A stretch of 64,000 nucleotides of DNA from positions 1,597,697 to 1,661,696 of the forward strand of contig OY282371.1 in NCBI GenBank assembly GCA_958295715.1, read 5' to 3'. Shown here in pieces: positions 8,389 to 18,400 of this stretch. Numbering within the stretch: position 1 is the first letter of the stretch; every line of letters starts with the position of its first letter. Below the pieces are notes generated by a model that saw nothing but the letters and a program-made list of their open reading frames with translations, was not told the DNA's origin and ran no database searches. A program made the position numbers and the translations under genes. Source of the DNA: an uncultured Dehalococcoidia bacterium (GTDB lineage Bacteria; Chloroflexota; Dehalococcoidia; Lucifugimonadales; GCA-2712585).

Positions 8389-11300
8389 CTACTCGGTCTC
8401 GAAGCCGCTGTCGTCGAAATTTAGGGTGCGGCTGTTCTCTGTGACTGTCCGCACGATGCCCTCCGGCGCGCCGTCAGGGATGTTGGCCTCTATCTCCAAG
8501 GTCAGCTTCACATCTACTTTTTGAAGGCGCGCTAGGTGAGCAATCACTTCCTCCGCTATCTGACTGGCGTCTCTCACGACACGCGTGGGGTCCAGCTTTA
8601 CAGACCCATGGTAACGCTTGGCCGCCGGCCGGGGGGTAGGCGTCGTAAGTTCCTTTACCGAAGTCTCACACGTCTTCCCCTGTTCTTCCCCTCCATTGAC
8701 GTAGACTATTCCGGTTCCATCAACGGCTGTGTCGGGACGAACAGCCTCCGCATCCATCTGCTTTCGGGCTATGGCCGGGCGCACCAGGAGGCCGGGGTCG
8801 CTATCCGAGAGGGCGGCCCGCGGCCCGATGTGAAGACCGCGATATCTCTTCGCGCTTTCGTCATAGCCGTCGGCGTAGGCGAATGAGTCCTGCTGCCACG
8901 TTATGAGCGAGAGGCCGTTGCGTATGGCTTCGAGCAAGACCGCAGGCTCCTTTAGCCTGGGCAAGTAGGAATAGCGGGCAAAGTCGTCCACGAGTTGCCT
9001 CACCGGAACGTGGTCTCCCCGCCACAGGGGTATGCGGTCTAACTCCATACGGAGGCGGGTCCCGGCGAAACTGGTTATCAGAAGCTCATCGTTGCGCATC
9101 CTCCTGCTGGCCCGCTCGGCAAGAGACCCATGTCCGGCCAGTCTAATGGCTCGCAATTCCACGTCGGCTTGAGGAGTATTCTGCACAGGGACCAGCAGCC
9201 ACTGGTAGGTCTCCCCGATACGGGCGATGACGGCTCCCTCGGCGGCAGTCACTTGGGACTCCGCCTGCCGCACCTGGTGCGGTGGAAGGTTGAGAGCCTC
9301 CTTGTCGGTGAGAATCGATTGCCACGCCAGGTAGCGCCTTACCCCCTCCTCTAGGTCCTGGAGACGCGCATGGTCCGCTGCCAGGAAGACCGGGGTGTTC
9401 CTGAACAGGCGCGGCGTGTTTCCCCGCCAATCCAGGATGGACTTGGCCGCGGTGGCGGCGCTGCTATCCGACCCGCCTGCCCTCTCGTGCGAGCAGGTCG
9501 GGCCGAGAACCACAAGACTGGCTTCCCGGTCGTCTTGCACGTCGTAGCCCGAGGAGGGAAGGACGTGGACCCTATTGAAATCGCCTCGATTGCTCAGGTC
9601 GGCTTTGAGCCGCCGTTCGATCTCTTGGTCTACCTTGTCGCGGTTTCGCCGGTACTCCTCAGCCCGGCCCTCGGCCAGGTTAGCCACCGTCGGCTGGGTC
9701 GAGTACCAGTAGCGAGGGCCATCCTGGTACAGGTAGGTGGCAGCGCTTCCCAGACGCCGCATAGCATCGCCGAACACTGCGACAGGCTCTCCCGGAAAGG
9801 CGCACCCCAGCTTGATCCGCCGGTCTTCAATTCCCTGGTTCGCCGCCGCCGGGATGGGCGCTGATCCCAGGTATATCGCGCGGGCCACCCTCTGACAGGC
9901 GCGGCGCTTGCCCAGGTTTGGCGTCTCGCCGTCAAGCCTTGAAGGAAGGGAATTCGCGCCGTCTATGTCACGCTCTATGACGGGGCGCCAGGCGTCGGGA
10001 AGGTATCGCGTGAACTCCGACTGTACGCGCGGGTCGTCCATTGGCAGGTTGGCCGGCAGTATCAGGGGATAGCGGTCGTCACTCTCCCAGAGGCTGTGGA
10101 TTACCGCCGCCATGAGCCTCAGCACGCCGCGTGTGCGCTGGAAGTTCTGCAACGTCGACCAGTCGGCATAGAGCCGCTCGAAGACCTCCGGGTGGATGGG
10201 ATACGCAGCCCTGATTCGCTTCTCGTAGTCCGCTTCGGCGCACTCAGGAGGGAACTCTTGGTGACTTGCGCGGTAGAGGTCACAGAAGGCGCGGGCCACG
10301 TTGTCACGGGTAGTAAAATTAGCCGGGTCTGTGATGGGCTGGAACAGGCGGCGGCGAACGATGTCGAAGCTCTCCTCGGCGCTGGCCGGGCGCCACGACG
10401 AATCGACTCGTCCGATGACGTTCCGCAGACGGCTAAGGGCTTCCCGGCCCCTCAACCCGCCTACCTCCACGTCGCCAGTCTCCCCTTGGGGCGAATCCGT
10501 AGAGTCGGAGGCTGGCAGGCTGATGACCAAGACGCAGTTGCTTGCCAGCTTCGCCGATTCCGACAGTGTTTGGGCGAAGGTGAACTGGGTCTCGAAGTTG
10601 CCGGCAGGAAGGTCGCCCATATCGTGGAGTTGCCTGGCATAGGCCACCCATTCATCAATCAGTATCAGCGACGGGCCATACTCATTCAGCAGTTCCCTCA
10701 GGGCGTCTCCGGGGTTGGTGGCGCGTTCGTCGTCCACGCGCACCCGCTCGTAGGCGCGCCGGGCTCCGGCCTCGCCACCCGCCGCCTGCCCAAGCTGCCA
10801 AGCAAGCTCTCCCCACAGGGTCCGCACTTGCGTGCCGTCCGCCTTAGTGACAGGATTGCCTGGTGAAATCCGGTTGCCGACTAGGACCACCCGGTTCACC
10901 CGAGGGAACGCCACTAGACCGGTTTCCTGCATAATCGAATCCATGCCGGACAGTTCCCCGACCGGCGCTCCGGAGAAGAGGTGATAGAGGGCCAGCATGG
11001 AGTGGGTCTTGCCGCCGCCGAAATTGGTCTGAAGCTGCACCACCGGGTCGCCGCCTATGCCCGCAAGCCGCCGGGCCGCGTCGTACAGCAGCTGCTTCAA
11101 GCTACCGGTCAAGTGGGTGCGGCGGAAGAACTCCGCGGGGTCGAGGTACTCGGGGGACCCTTTCCCGAGGCGCACCTGCCAAAGGTCTGCCGCAAACTCC
11201 GCCTGCTGGTACATGCCACTGGCCACGTCGCGGTGGGGGTTGACCACCTCGCGCCACGGGGTTAGTCCCGCCGCCCCTTGACTTTCGATAGCTCCGCCGG

Positions 11301-11760
11301 CGGGCCTGCGCCGCTGCGCCCGGGCCTGCTCGTCGTAGCGCACGCGCAGAAGCTCCATCTTCGCTGTCTCGACCTCGCCGGCCTCCGGCGCAGAAACCGC
11401 CGTCAGGAGCCGGTGGACCGAATCAAGAACCCGGTAAGTGTCGTCGCCGGAGAAGGCCTCCTGATGCGCCCAGCGATTCCGCGCCCCTCGCAGCTCGCTC
11501 ACCAGGCTCCGCTCAGCGTGTCCCAGGGTGTTGCGGTAGACTTCGTTCCAAGAGTCCCACATGACTTTAAGGAGAGCCGCCGCGTCCATGCCGGGAAAAC
11601 GCGCCTTCGGGTCCTGGACAGGCTCCCCCAAGATTTGTTGCAATGCCAGAGCGGAACGTCCTTTGTGGTGAGTGATGAACTCCCGCGAGACGAAGGACGC
11701 AAGCCCGCCCTTGAGCGAGTCCATCGCGGCGCCTATCCGGTCCCTGTTGGTCATTGCCAT
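8389..11760 (-). CDS. DUF499 ATPase with N-terminal Swt1-like HEPN domain
   Basis: Of the possible starts I chose ATG at 11760, because AGGGAGG lies 5 bp upstream and the family normally begins near this point. This gives 1123 residues. An Swt1-type HEPN domain covers about residues 1-125 and contains RNRWAH (about 93-98), an intact R-x4-H ribonuclease motif. A DUF499 ATPase follows with Walker A NFGGGKTH near 250 and Walker B SLILIDEW near 365. DUF499 proteins typically lie beside DUF1156 methylases, as here (about 100 bp downstream of one). The protein probably powers or gates the system. Whether the HEPN part cuts RNA is not known. It is convergent with hsdR. Confidence 0.82.
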   Translation of the reverse strand: MAMTNRDRIGAAMDSLKGGLASFVSREFITHHKGRSALALQQILGEPVQDPKARFPGMDAAALLKVMWDSWNEVYRNTLGHAERSLVSELRGARNRWAHQEAFSGDDTYRVLDSVHRLLTAVSAPEAGEVETAKMELLRVRYDEQARAQRRRPAGGAIESQGAAGLTPWREVVNPHRDVASGMYQQAEFAADLWQVRLGKGSPEYLDPAEFFRRTHLTGSLKQLLYDAARRLAGIGGDPVVQLQTNFGGGKTHSMLALYHLFSGAPVGELSGMDSIMQETGLVAFPRVNRVVLVGNRISPGNPVTKADGTQVRTLWGELAWQLGQAAGGEAGARRAYERVRVDDERATNPGDALRELLNEYGPSLILIDEWVAYARQLHDMGDLPAGNFETQFTFAQTLSESAKLASNCVLVISLPASDSTDSPQGETGDVEVGGLRGREALSRLRNVIGRVDSSWRPASAEESFDIVRRRLFQPITDPANFTTRDNVARAFCDLYRASHQEFPPECAEADYEKRIRAAYPIHPEVFERLYADWSTLQNFQRTRGVLRLMAAVIHSLWESDDRYPLILPANLPMDDPRVQSEFTRYLPDAWRPVIERDIDGANSLPSRLDGETPNLGKRRACQRVARAIYLGSAPIPAAANQGIEDRRIKLGCAFPGEPVAVFGDAMRRLGSAATYLYQDGPRYWYSTQPTVANLAEGRAEEYRRNRDKVDQEIERRLKADLSNRGDFNRVHVLPSSGYDVQDDREASLVVLGPTCSHERAGGSDSSAATAAKSILDWRGNTPRLFRNTPVFLAADHARLQDLEEGVRRYLAWQSILTDKEALNLPPHQVRQAESQVTAAEGAVIARIGETYQWLLVPVQNTPQADVELRAIRLAGHGSLAERASRRMRNDELLITSFAGTRLRMELDRIPLWRGDHVPVRQLVDDFARYSYLPRLKEPAVLLEAIRNGLSLITWQQDSFAYADGYDESAKRYRGLHIGPRAALSDSDPGLLVRPAIARKQMDAEAVRPDTAVDGTGIVYVNGGEEQGKTCETSVKELTTPTPRPAAKRYHGSVKLDPTRVVRDASQIAEEVIAHLARLQKVDVKLTLEIEANIPDGAPEGIVRTVTENSRTLNFDDSGFETE

Positions 11761-11862
11761 GAGTTCCTCCCTTTGTGTCCTATTCGTCAAGCGCGCCGGG
11801 AGACGGTTGGAACCGTCTGACGATGCTGTCCGCCATGGTTGAGACAATCGCTCCGGTGGTCA

Positions 11863-14745
11863 TCAAGCGTCTCCACTCTCAGCGATGAGCGGCGTCTGCC
11901 GGGAGCCGGCGACTTGCTGGGCCAGCCGCGCTATCTCCGGCCAACTCTGCACCAGCGCGTTGTAGCTTTGGGCCTCCTGGGAGCGGTTCTTCTGGTCGCA
12001 GATGCGGTAGAGGCGGTAGGCCAGTTCCCGGGCGGTCCCAGCGCCGGCGCCTAGCTTGGCCATCATCTTGGCGGCGACGGCCTCGCCTTGGTCGAGAACG
12101 CGCACCAGGTGATGGGCCGCCTCCCATGTTGTGAACCCCCGCTTCCTCTCCGGGTCCCAGTCTCCCGGCAACTCGCTGGGCCGGAGCAGTCGCACTCTGC
12201 CCGCGGATGCCTCAAGTATACCTGCTTCCACCATCCCCGACACGCTGGTGTTCTTGGCCTTGGAGAGGGTCTCGGCCACGCCGAACTCCCCCTGGGCGAA
12301 GCCCGACTGCTCGAACCAGGCCAGGGCCCAGCGAGTGCCGGCGTCGAAGTCTCCCTCTTGTTCGGCCAGCGTCTCGTCCAAGGTCTGGTTGATGAGGGCC
12401 AGGGCCTCGCGCACAGACACGGCCCCGCCGGCGGAGTCCAGCGCCTTGGCGTAGCGCGTATAGATAGCCATGCCGGGGCCGATGGCTGCTTGGGCTAGGT
12501 CCACCGGGGCGATGTTGCCGTCCTGCATCCGGCCCAGGGCCGGGGGCAGTTCAGCTTTAAGGGCCTCAAGGAACTCCCGGCGTGTGGCCAGCGGCGCATC
12601 GTCGGAACGCGGTCGGCATACCAGGACAACGGAGGAGGCTAGCGAATTAGCGCCAAGCGAATTTGACCTTCCGGAGCGTTCGGTTCTCATGGGCAAAGTG
12701 CCTATTATCTGGAAGCCAGCTTTCACCAGCGCGGAGAGCATCGTGTCCCAGCCAGTCGAGGTTACGCCCTGCGACGTCTCTTCGTGTTGCTTATAGGCGT
12801 AGAAGATAGACGATGGGATTTCCGTCGCGCACCGCTCCCGTATCAGTCTCAACGTGTTTCCCATTAGCCGCTCAAAGCGTTCGTTGGGGGTTTCGGCGCC
12901 ATTATTTTGAAATCTGGGCGCGGCTATCATCTCGTCATTTATTGGCGCTTGGATGCCAGCGAACAGGTCGGGATATATGTCTCGCAGCAGGGGGCGCAGC
13001 CACACGTAGAAGAAGTCGGAGAGCTCCGCGTAGCTGATGTTGTCGTAGTAGGGCGGGTCGGTGACTATTACCGGGGCGCGCTCTGCATGGATAGTGGTGG
13101 AAGCGTCCGCTTGGCGCGCTTGGCCGCCATTTATGTTGGTGGGCAGACGCTCTACGACTTTGGAAATCCACTCAATTTGCCCCATCCAATTTTGGGACGA
13201 GTCCGAAAATGGGTTGGCTTCTGCAAAGTCCCAAATCATCGGAATCGCCTGGCGGCCGAAAACTCCGGCGACTTTGTCGCCGGAGTTTTGCCAGCGTGTG
13301 TAGCTGCTACCGCTGTCTGCTGCTTTACCGATAGCAAGCGCAAGGTATGTGCAAAGGAGGTTAGCGTATCGTTGGTCTGCGCCGTCAGCGCGCGCTTTGG
13401 CGATAGCCTCTGCCACCAGATCCTTGAAGGTGGTAAGGGCAACGAGTTGACGTTGGGTGAATAGCTGATGCCAATGAGTAATGCCGTATCCACGACCGCT
13501 TACAAGGTAAGCGGTCGTGGGCATTTTTTGACCGGGAATAGAACTTGTGTTTGGAATAGCGGACAATGCCGTGTGGATATGCTCGTCAGTTGGCGACAGA
13601 AAGAGCCGCTTGCGGTTACCCTTGGCGACTATGGCTGTCATCTGCTCCCCCATGTTCCCGGCCTTGGACTGCTCACGAATGTAAGCGTGAGGCGCCGCCC
13701 TATCGCAGGCTAGGCAGACAACGCCCTTCCCGCCGCGAATCACAGTCCGCTCAAGCGGTATGTCTGCGTTCGTGTCCTGAATCACAAAAGAAATCCGTCG
13801 CGCTTCCTGCTCAACTACCGGGCGTATCCAGTGTTTGTTGCCTGGTTTCTTGGACGCTTGAAAGGTGGTCATTAGCGGCATATCCACGCCGCAGGCCGGG
13901 TTGGGACAGGGGACGGTGCGGGCCCACAGCCAAGCGATTACGGTAGCCTCACCGCCGCCGGGCAGCTTGGCCTTTGGGTAGAGGCGCCCGATGCGCTCGA
14001 ACGCCCTCTCGCGCATCCAGCGTCCGTAGTAACGAATGTCGTCAGCCAGGCCGGCGGCGCCGCGCCAGTCAATGCGTTCCGCCTTGCGGCCCTTGCCGGC
14101 GGTCATTCCCAAAGGGTCAGCGTCCGGGTTCACAGGAGGGCGGTTGGCGAACCGGGGCGGCAGCTCGATGAGGGCCTTGTTTATGAGAACCGCAACGGGG
14201 TTCAGGTCGGAGGCTATCGCCCGGAGTCCGAGCCGCTGCGCCTCCAAAGGAATGGACCCGCCGCCGGCGAAGGGGTCGTAGACGGGCGGCGCGTTGTCGT
14301 TCAGGTAGCGCAGCGTCCCGGCCGGGTTGTCCTTGCGGGGAGCGGTCTCGCCGCGCGAGCGGGCAACGGAACGGGCTATTTCATAGCGGGCCTCTTTTTG
14401 GATCTCCCTTGCCTCCGGCCTGCTCTCGTCCGTGCTCTCCCATTTGACCAGTTTGCGGATGATGTCGTGGAGGCGTTTGCGCTCGGCTGCCTGGTCCTCC
14501 GGCGAGGGGAACTCATCAGGGCAGGAGGAAGGGTCGTCCACCATGCTGGCGAAGATGACGGCGCGGCAGGCGGCCAACGGCCTACGCGCCCACCACAAGT
14601 GAAGGGTGGATGGGTGCCCGTGCCGGATAGACTTCTCCCGCTTAGACTCGGCGTTTATCTCGTCCAGCGGCAGGCCACCTCTATCAGCTTTTTGCGTATT
14701 ATTGCACTCATGGTCATCAACCGTCTTGTTCGGAAGGCAACTCAA
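11863..14745 (-). CDS. DUF1156 adenine-specific DNA methylase, probably with a frameshift at its N-terminus
   Basis: The methylase core is intact. It has the DUF1156 signature DEINAESKREKSIRHGH followed by STLHLWWARRPL near the N-terminus, motif I DPFAGGGSIPLEA near residue 158, and the catalytic motif DPPYYD near 561, so it should methylate adenine N6. The expected beginning of the family, MSAIIRKKLIEVA (ATG at 14711), is present but in another frame. One C appears to be missing near 14673, where GTGGCC would need to read GTGGCCC to continue into LPLDEIN. The open frame instead runs from 14745 with an unrelated leader. This could be a real mutation, a phase-variable site or a sequence error. 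The gene overlaps the protease gene and precedes the DUF499 gene. Confidence 0.8.
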   Translation of the reverse strand: MSCLPNKTVDDHECNNTQKADRGGLPLDEINAESKREKSIRHGHPSTLHLWWARRPLAACRAVIFASMVDDPSSCPDEFPSPEDQAAERKRLHDIIRKLVKWESTDESRPEAREIQKEARYEIARSVARSRGETAPRKDNPAGTLRYLNDNAPPVYDPFAGGGSIPLEAQRLGLRAIASDLNPVAVLINKALIELPPRFANRPPVNPDADPLGMTAGKGRKAERIDWRGAAGLADDIRYYGRWMRERAFERIGRLYPKAKLPGGGEATVIAWLWARTVPCPNPACGVDMPLMTTFQASKKPGNKHWIRPVVEQEARRISFVIQDTNADIPLERTVIRGGKGVVCLACDRAAPHAYIREQSKAGNMGEQMTAIVAKGNRKRLFLSPTDEHIHTALSAIPNTSSIPGQKMPTTAYLVSGRGYGITHWHQLFTQRQLVALTTFKDLVAEAIAKARADGADQRYANLLCTYLALAIGKAADSGSSYTRWQNSGDKVAGVFGRQAIPMIWDFAEANPFSDSSQNWMGQIEWISKVVERLPTNINGGQARQADASTTIHAERAPVIVTDPPYYDNISYAELSDFFYVWLRPLLRDIYPDLFAGIQAPINDEMIAAPRFQNNGAETPNERFERLMGNTLRLIRERCATEIPSSIFYAYKQHEETSQGVTSTGWDTMLSALVKAGFQIIGTLPMRTERSGRSNSLGANSLASSVVLVCRPRSDDAPLATRREFLEALKAELPPALGRMQDGNIAPVDLAQAAIGPGMAIYTRYAKALDSAGGAVSVREALALINQTLDETLAEQEGDFDAGTRWALAWFEQSGFAQGEFGVAETLSKAKNTSVSGMVEAGILEASAGRVRLLRPSELPGDWDPERKRGFTTWEAAHHLVRVLDQGEAVAAKMMAKLGAGAGTARELAYRLYRICDQKNRSQEAQSYNALVQSWPEIARLAQQVAGSRQTPLIAESGDA

Positions 14746-15436
14746 ACCCGATAGGGTTCGCGTCGATTAGATCGGTGGCGTGCTCAATCTGAAAGGCTAC
14801 GACAAAGCCGGAATTCTCCGGGAAATAGGCTATCGAATTATTGTCAGCGTTGAGTATGGGCTTTCCAGCGCTATCAACAACAGGTCTCAATGTCGCCGGG
14901 TAATTAGCTACAACGCCGGCGACAATGAATTTATTCGGCGATCGATCGTTTGGCATGAACACGACCGGGCCTCCACTGAACCCCTCGTTAACATGTCCGT
15001 CAATATAAATGAGCTTGGAATCTCGAGAGACCATTGCGCTGATAATTCCCGCCTTCACAAACGGCATGGGGAAGTTACGGTTTGCTTCCTCTCCGCCGCT
15101 ATACCAATCGAATGGAAATCCAAGAAAATATACTAGCTGCCCGTAGCCTATTCCATAAGTAGATGCTTCCAAAATATGCTGTGGCGCCAGTTGGGCTGAA
15201 CATGCTAGGACAGTCACATCTATATCTTCGGCGCCAACACCAACAACGTTGACGGCAATTTCTTTCCATTGCTTCTCATGGAAGATTGAGATTTTATCAC
15301 CAGACGTGATGCCATTTACTACGTGACGAGCTGTTATCAGGTACTGCTTGCCATCGCGGTCAATGGCAAAGCCCGTCCCTAAAATACCGTCATACCTAAT
15401 GCGGAAAGTGCGTTCCACTACATTATTAGTAATCAA
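14717..15436 (-). CDS. Trypsin-like serine protease inside the helicase/DUF1156/DUF499 operon
   Basis: The 239-residue protein has a complete chymotrypsin-fold triad: H38 in LITARHVV, D73 in DIDVTVL and S154 in GFSGGPVV. There is no signal peptide or membrane segment, so it should act in the cytoplasm, unlike DegP-type quality-control proteases, and it has no PDZ domain. It overlaps the helicase stop by 4 bp (ATGA) and ends 5 bp before the ancestral start of the DUF1156 gene, so it is translated as part of this operon. The DNA is AT-richer than the genes on either side, suggesting it was added to the operon. A role as a proteolytic effector or regulator of the system is inference. Confidence 0.85.
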   Translation of the reverse strand: MITNNVVERTFRIRYDGILGTGFAIDRDGKQYLITARHVVNGITSGDKISIFHEKQWKEIAVNVVGVGAEDIDVTVLACSAQLAPQHILEASTYGIGYGQLVYFLGFPFDWYSGGEEANRNFPMPFVKAGIISAMVSRDSKLIYIDGHVNEGFSGGPVVFMPNDRSPNKFIVAGVVANYPATLRPVVDSAGKPILNADNNSIAYFPENSGFVVAFQIEHATDLIDANPIGFELPSEQDG

Positions 15437-18400
15437 GACGGCGCCTCGGCGCGGGCCAGCAGTTCGGGCAGATCGTAGTTCACGCTGGTGACGCCAAAAT
15501 CCGGCTCCCGGTGAAAGGGCCTGCGGACATAGTGGACGCGATCGTTCTCACCGTCAAGGAACTCCACAATGGCCAGGATATAGTCATCCGGCTTGTTCAG
15601 GGAGGTGAGTATCTCGTTCTTGGTGACCGTCACGGTTGACGCGCCCTGGACCCTCCCCTTCACCTCGATGAAGCGCAGTTTGCCTGTGCCGGGCGCCCGG
15701 CTTTCGACGTCGTAGCCGAGCTTGTCCGACTCCCGGTCCACCGGCTCGAATCCGAGATCGCGCTCTACTCGCATTACAGCGGCCCTGGCGCGCGCAGCCG
15801 CCGCTTGGGTGTCGCGGACCATGGCGCTTGCGCCGGTGGCCCCGGCCATCTTCCGGAGCAGTCCGGCAGGCACAATCAGAACTCCGCCGAGGACGACAGG
15901 GGGCAGCGGCGAGAGCTGACGCTCCCGCTGGATCTCGTCCATTCGCTTCTGTAACCGCGCCTGGAGGTCGTCGGCCCGGCGGTGGGCTTCGGCAGAATTG
16001 AGGCGGGCGTTGGGCTTCCCCGCCTGCTCCTGCATCCGTAGGTCGGCGGCCCGGTGGTCCCAGTAGGCGATCTCCTTGGTCAGGCGTTCCTTGACCGCGG
16101 CCTCCGTCTTTGAAAGGAGTTCCAACTTGCGCGAACGCACCTCTTCAAGATGCGCAGGCGCCAGTTGCGATACGGCAAACCCGACGGCCTTGGCTTCCAA
16201 GTCGCTGTCAATCCAACTGCACTCAGGCCGGCTGACTATCTCCTGCACCGCCGGTTCCCCATCGTCCAGGGGCCGGTAGTCGAGGTAGGGCGCGTAGTCC
16301 TGGCCCATCGTCTCTAGCTCCGCGTCCACTCCCACGTAGAGTATCCTCTTGGAGATGGTCCGCTGCTCCCCGGAGCGGGTGCGGCTTCCATCCTGAATGC
16401 TGTGCTCCAGGTACATGAGGACCCTGGGACGGTCGCTATTGTCGTTGTCGTCCACCAGGGCTGCGCTCTGCCTGAGTATTCCCCGGTGACGCTCCAACGT
16501 CAGGTCTATGGTGGCGTCTAATAGCGGGTGGCCCGGACAAACGAAGGCCGCCGGCGGCCGGCCGGGAGGAGCCAGGAGAGACTTCTCGAAGGTGATGCGT
16601 TCGTAGCGTTGGAGGACCGGCTCGCCCAGGCCGATCAGCCGGTCGCGGTCGCGCACCTGCGCCGGGACGTGGCTCACCTGGTAGCGCCTGGGTTCCCTCT
16701 CCATCATCCTGCCGCCCAGACGCCCGAAGGCCTCAATGAAGAAGGACTCGATGTAGTGGGGTTGAAGCCTACTGACCTCAGCCCGCTCCATCTCCTCGCG
16801 AATCTTGAGCACTTGGCTGGTGTCCATGGAGTCGTGGGCCAGGGCTGACTCGGCCAGAAGGTCTTGGACCTGCCCACGGTCGAAAGCGTTGCTAACCGCC
16901 AGGGTCAGGCGGGTTTGGACCTCGGGGCGTTCTCCATACCTGATGGCCTCCAGAAGCAGGTCGCGCAACGGCTTGCCCTCGAACTGCACCTTGCCCAGCA
17001 CATCGAACACCTGCCCGCCCAACGCCTGCCGCGCTTCCTCCAGCTTCTTGAGCAGGGTGTGATAAACGTCGCCCTCTCTGGTCTCCTCAGCTATCAGGTT
17101 CCAGAGGTGACAGACCTCCGTTTGACCGATTCTATGAATGCGACCGAACCGTTGCTCAATGCGATTGGGATTCCAGGGCAGGTCGTAGTTCACCATGAGA
17201 TGAGCGCGCTGGAGGTTGATTCCCTCCGAAGCTGCGTCGTTCGCCAGGAGAATCTGCACCTGGGGATCGTGGAGGAATGACTCTTGGATGGCCCGCCGGT
17301 CCTCCCGCCCGACGCCCCCGTGGATCATGACCACGGCTTCCTGACGACCCAGGAGGGTTGTTATTCGCTGGTGGAGGTAGTTGAGGGTGTCCCGGTGCTC
17401 GGTAAAGATGACGAGTTTCTGGTGGGGTGAGGGCGCGAAGGGCTCTTTGGCCCCTTCCGATGCAGTGGTGAAGAGCCTGTTGAGCAGGTCGGCGAGCTCC
17501 TGCCACTTCTTATCCTCGCCTCTTGTCCGGACCGTCCTCGCGAGAGATTCCAGACGGCGCAGACTCCTAATCTCAGCCTCAAGCTCGCCAACGGTCCTCG
17601 CAGCCGTAGCGCGGTCCAGTATCTCCTCCTCGGCGGCTGCGACCTCCTCACCGGGCGCGTCTTCCAGATCCGCGATGTCTTCGTCGTTCAATTCGGGGAC
17701 GCTGGCAGAGAGCGAGGCGGCGACCTGTGAGCCACGTTGCAACAGCTGGAGCTCTCGGAGGCGGCTCTCCAGTCGCTCCTTGCGCCGGAGGAGGGACCGG
17801 TAGATGGCCTCGGGTGAAGACGCCAGCCGCCTTTGCAGGATGGTGAGCGCGAATCCTACGGTTCCCGCTCGCTTGTCGTTCTGAAGGGCCTCGGCCCGGT
17901 TGAACTCGTCCCGCACGTAGTCAGTCACCGCCCGGTACAGGCAGGCCTCGCCTTCGGACAGCTTGTAGGGAACCGCGTTGGCCCGCCGCTCAGGGAACAA
18001 CGGTGTGGCGTCGAACTTGTAAAGCCTCTCCTTCACCATACGACGCATCAGATCGGAGACGTCGGCCGTGTGCGCGCCATCACGGAAGCGGCCTTCAAAC
18101 CGGTCGCCATCCAATAGGGCCATAAACAGCTGGAAGTCCTCCTCCTTGCCGTTGTGCGGAGTCGCGGTGAGAAGCAGGAAATGGCGAGTGCGGGTCGATA
18201 GCATCTGCCCCAGTCTGTATCGCTTGGTGTATCTTATCTCGCCGCCGAAGAAGGAGGCCGACATCTTGTGGGCCTCGTCGCAAATCACCAAGTCCCACCC
18301 GCCATCGCGTGCCCGGAGCAGCGCCTGGACATCCTCGTCACGGGCCAGCTTGTCGAGACGCGCTATGGCAAGAGGTGTCTCGGTGAACCAGTTGCCTGTG

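Noticed and set aside
11761-11847. Upstream start of the DUF499 gene
   Set aside because: The added 29 residues have no family support, while ATG 11760 has a strong ribosome site.
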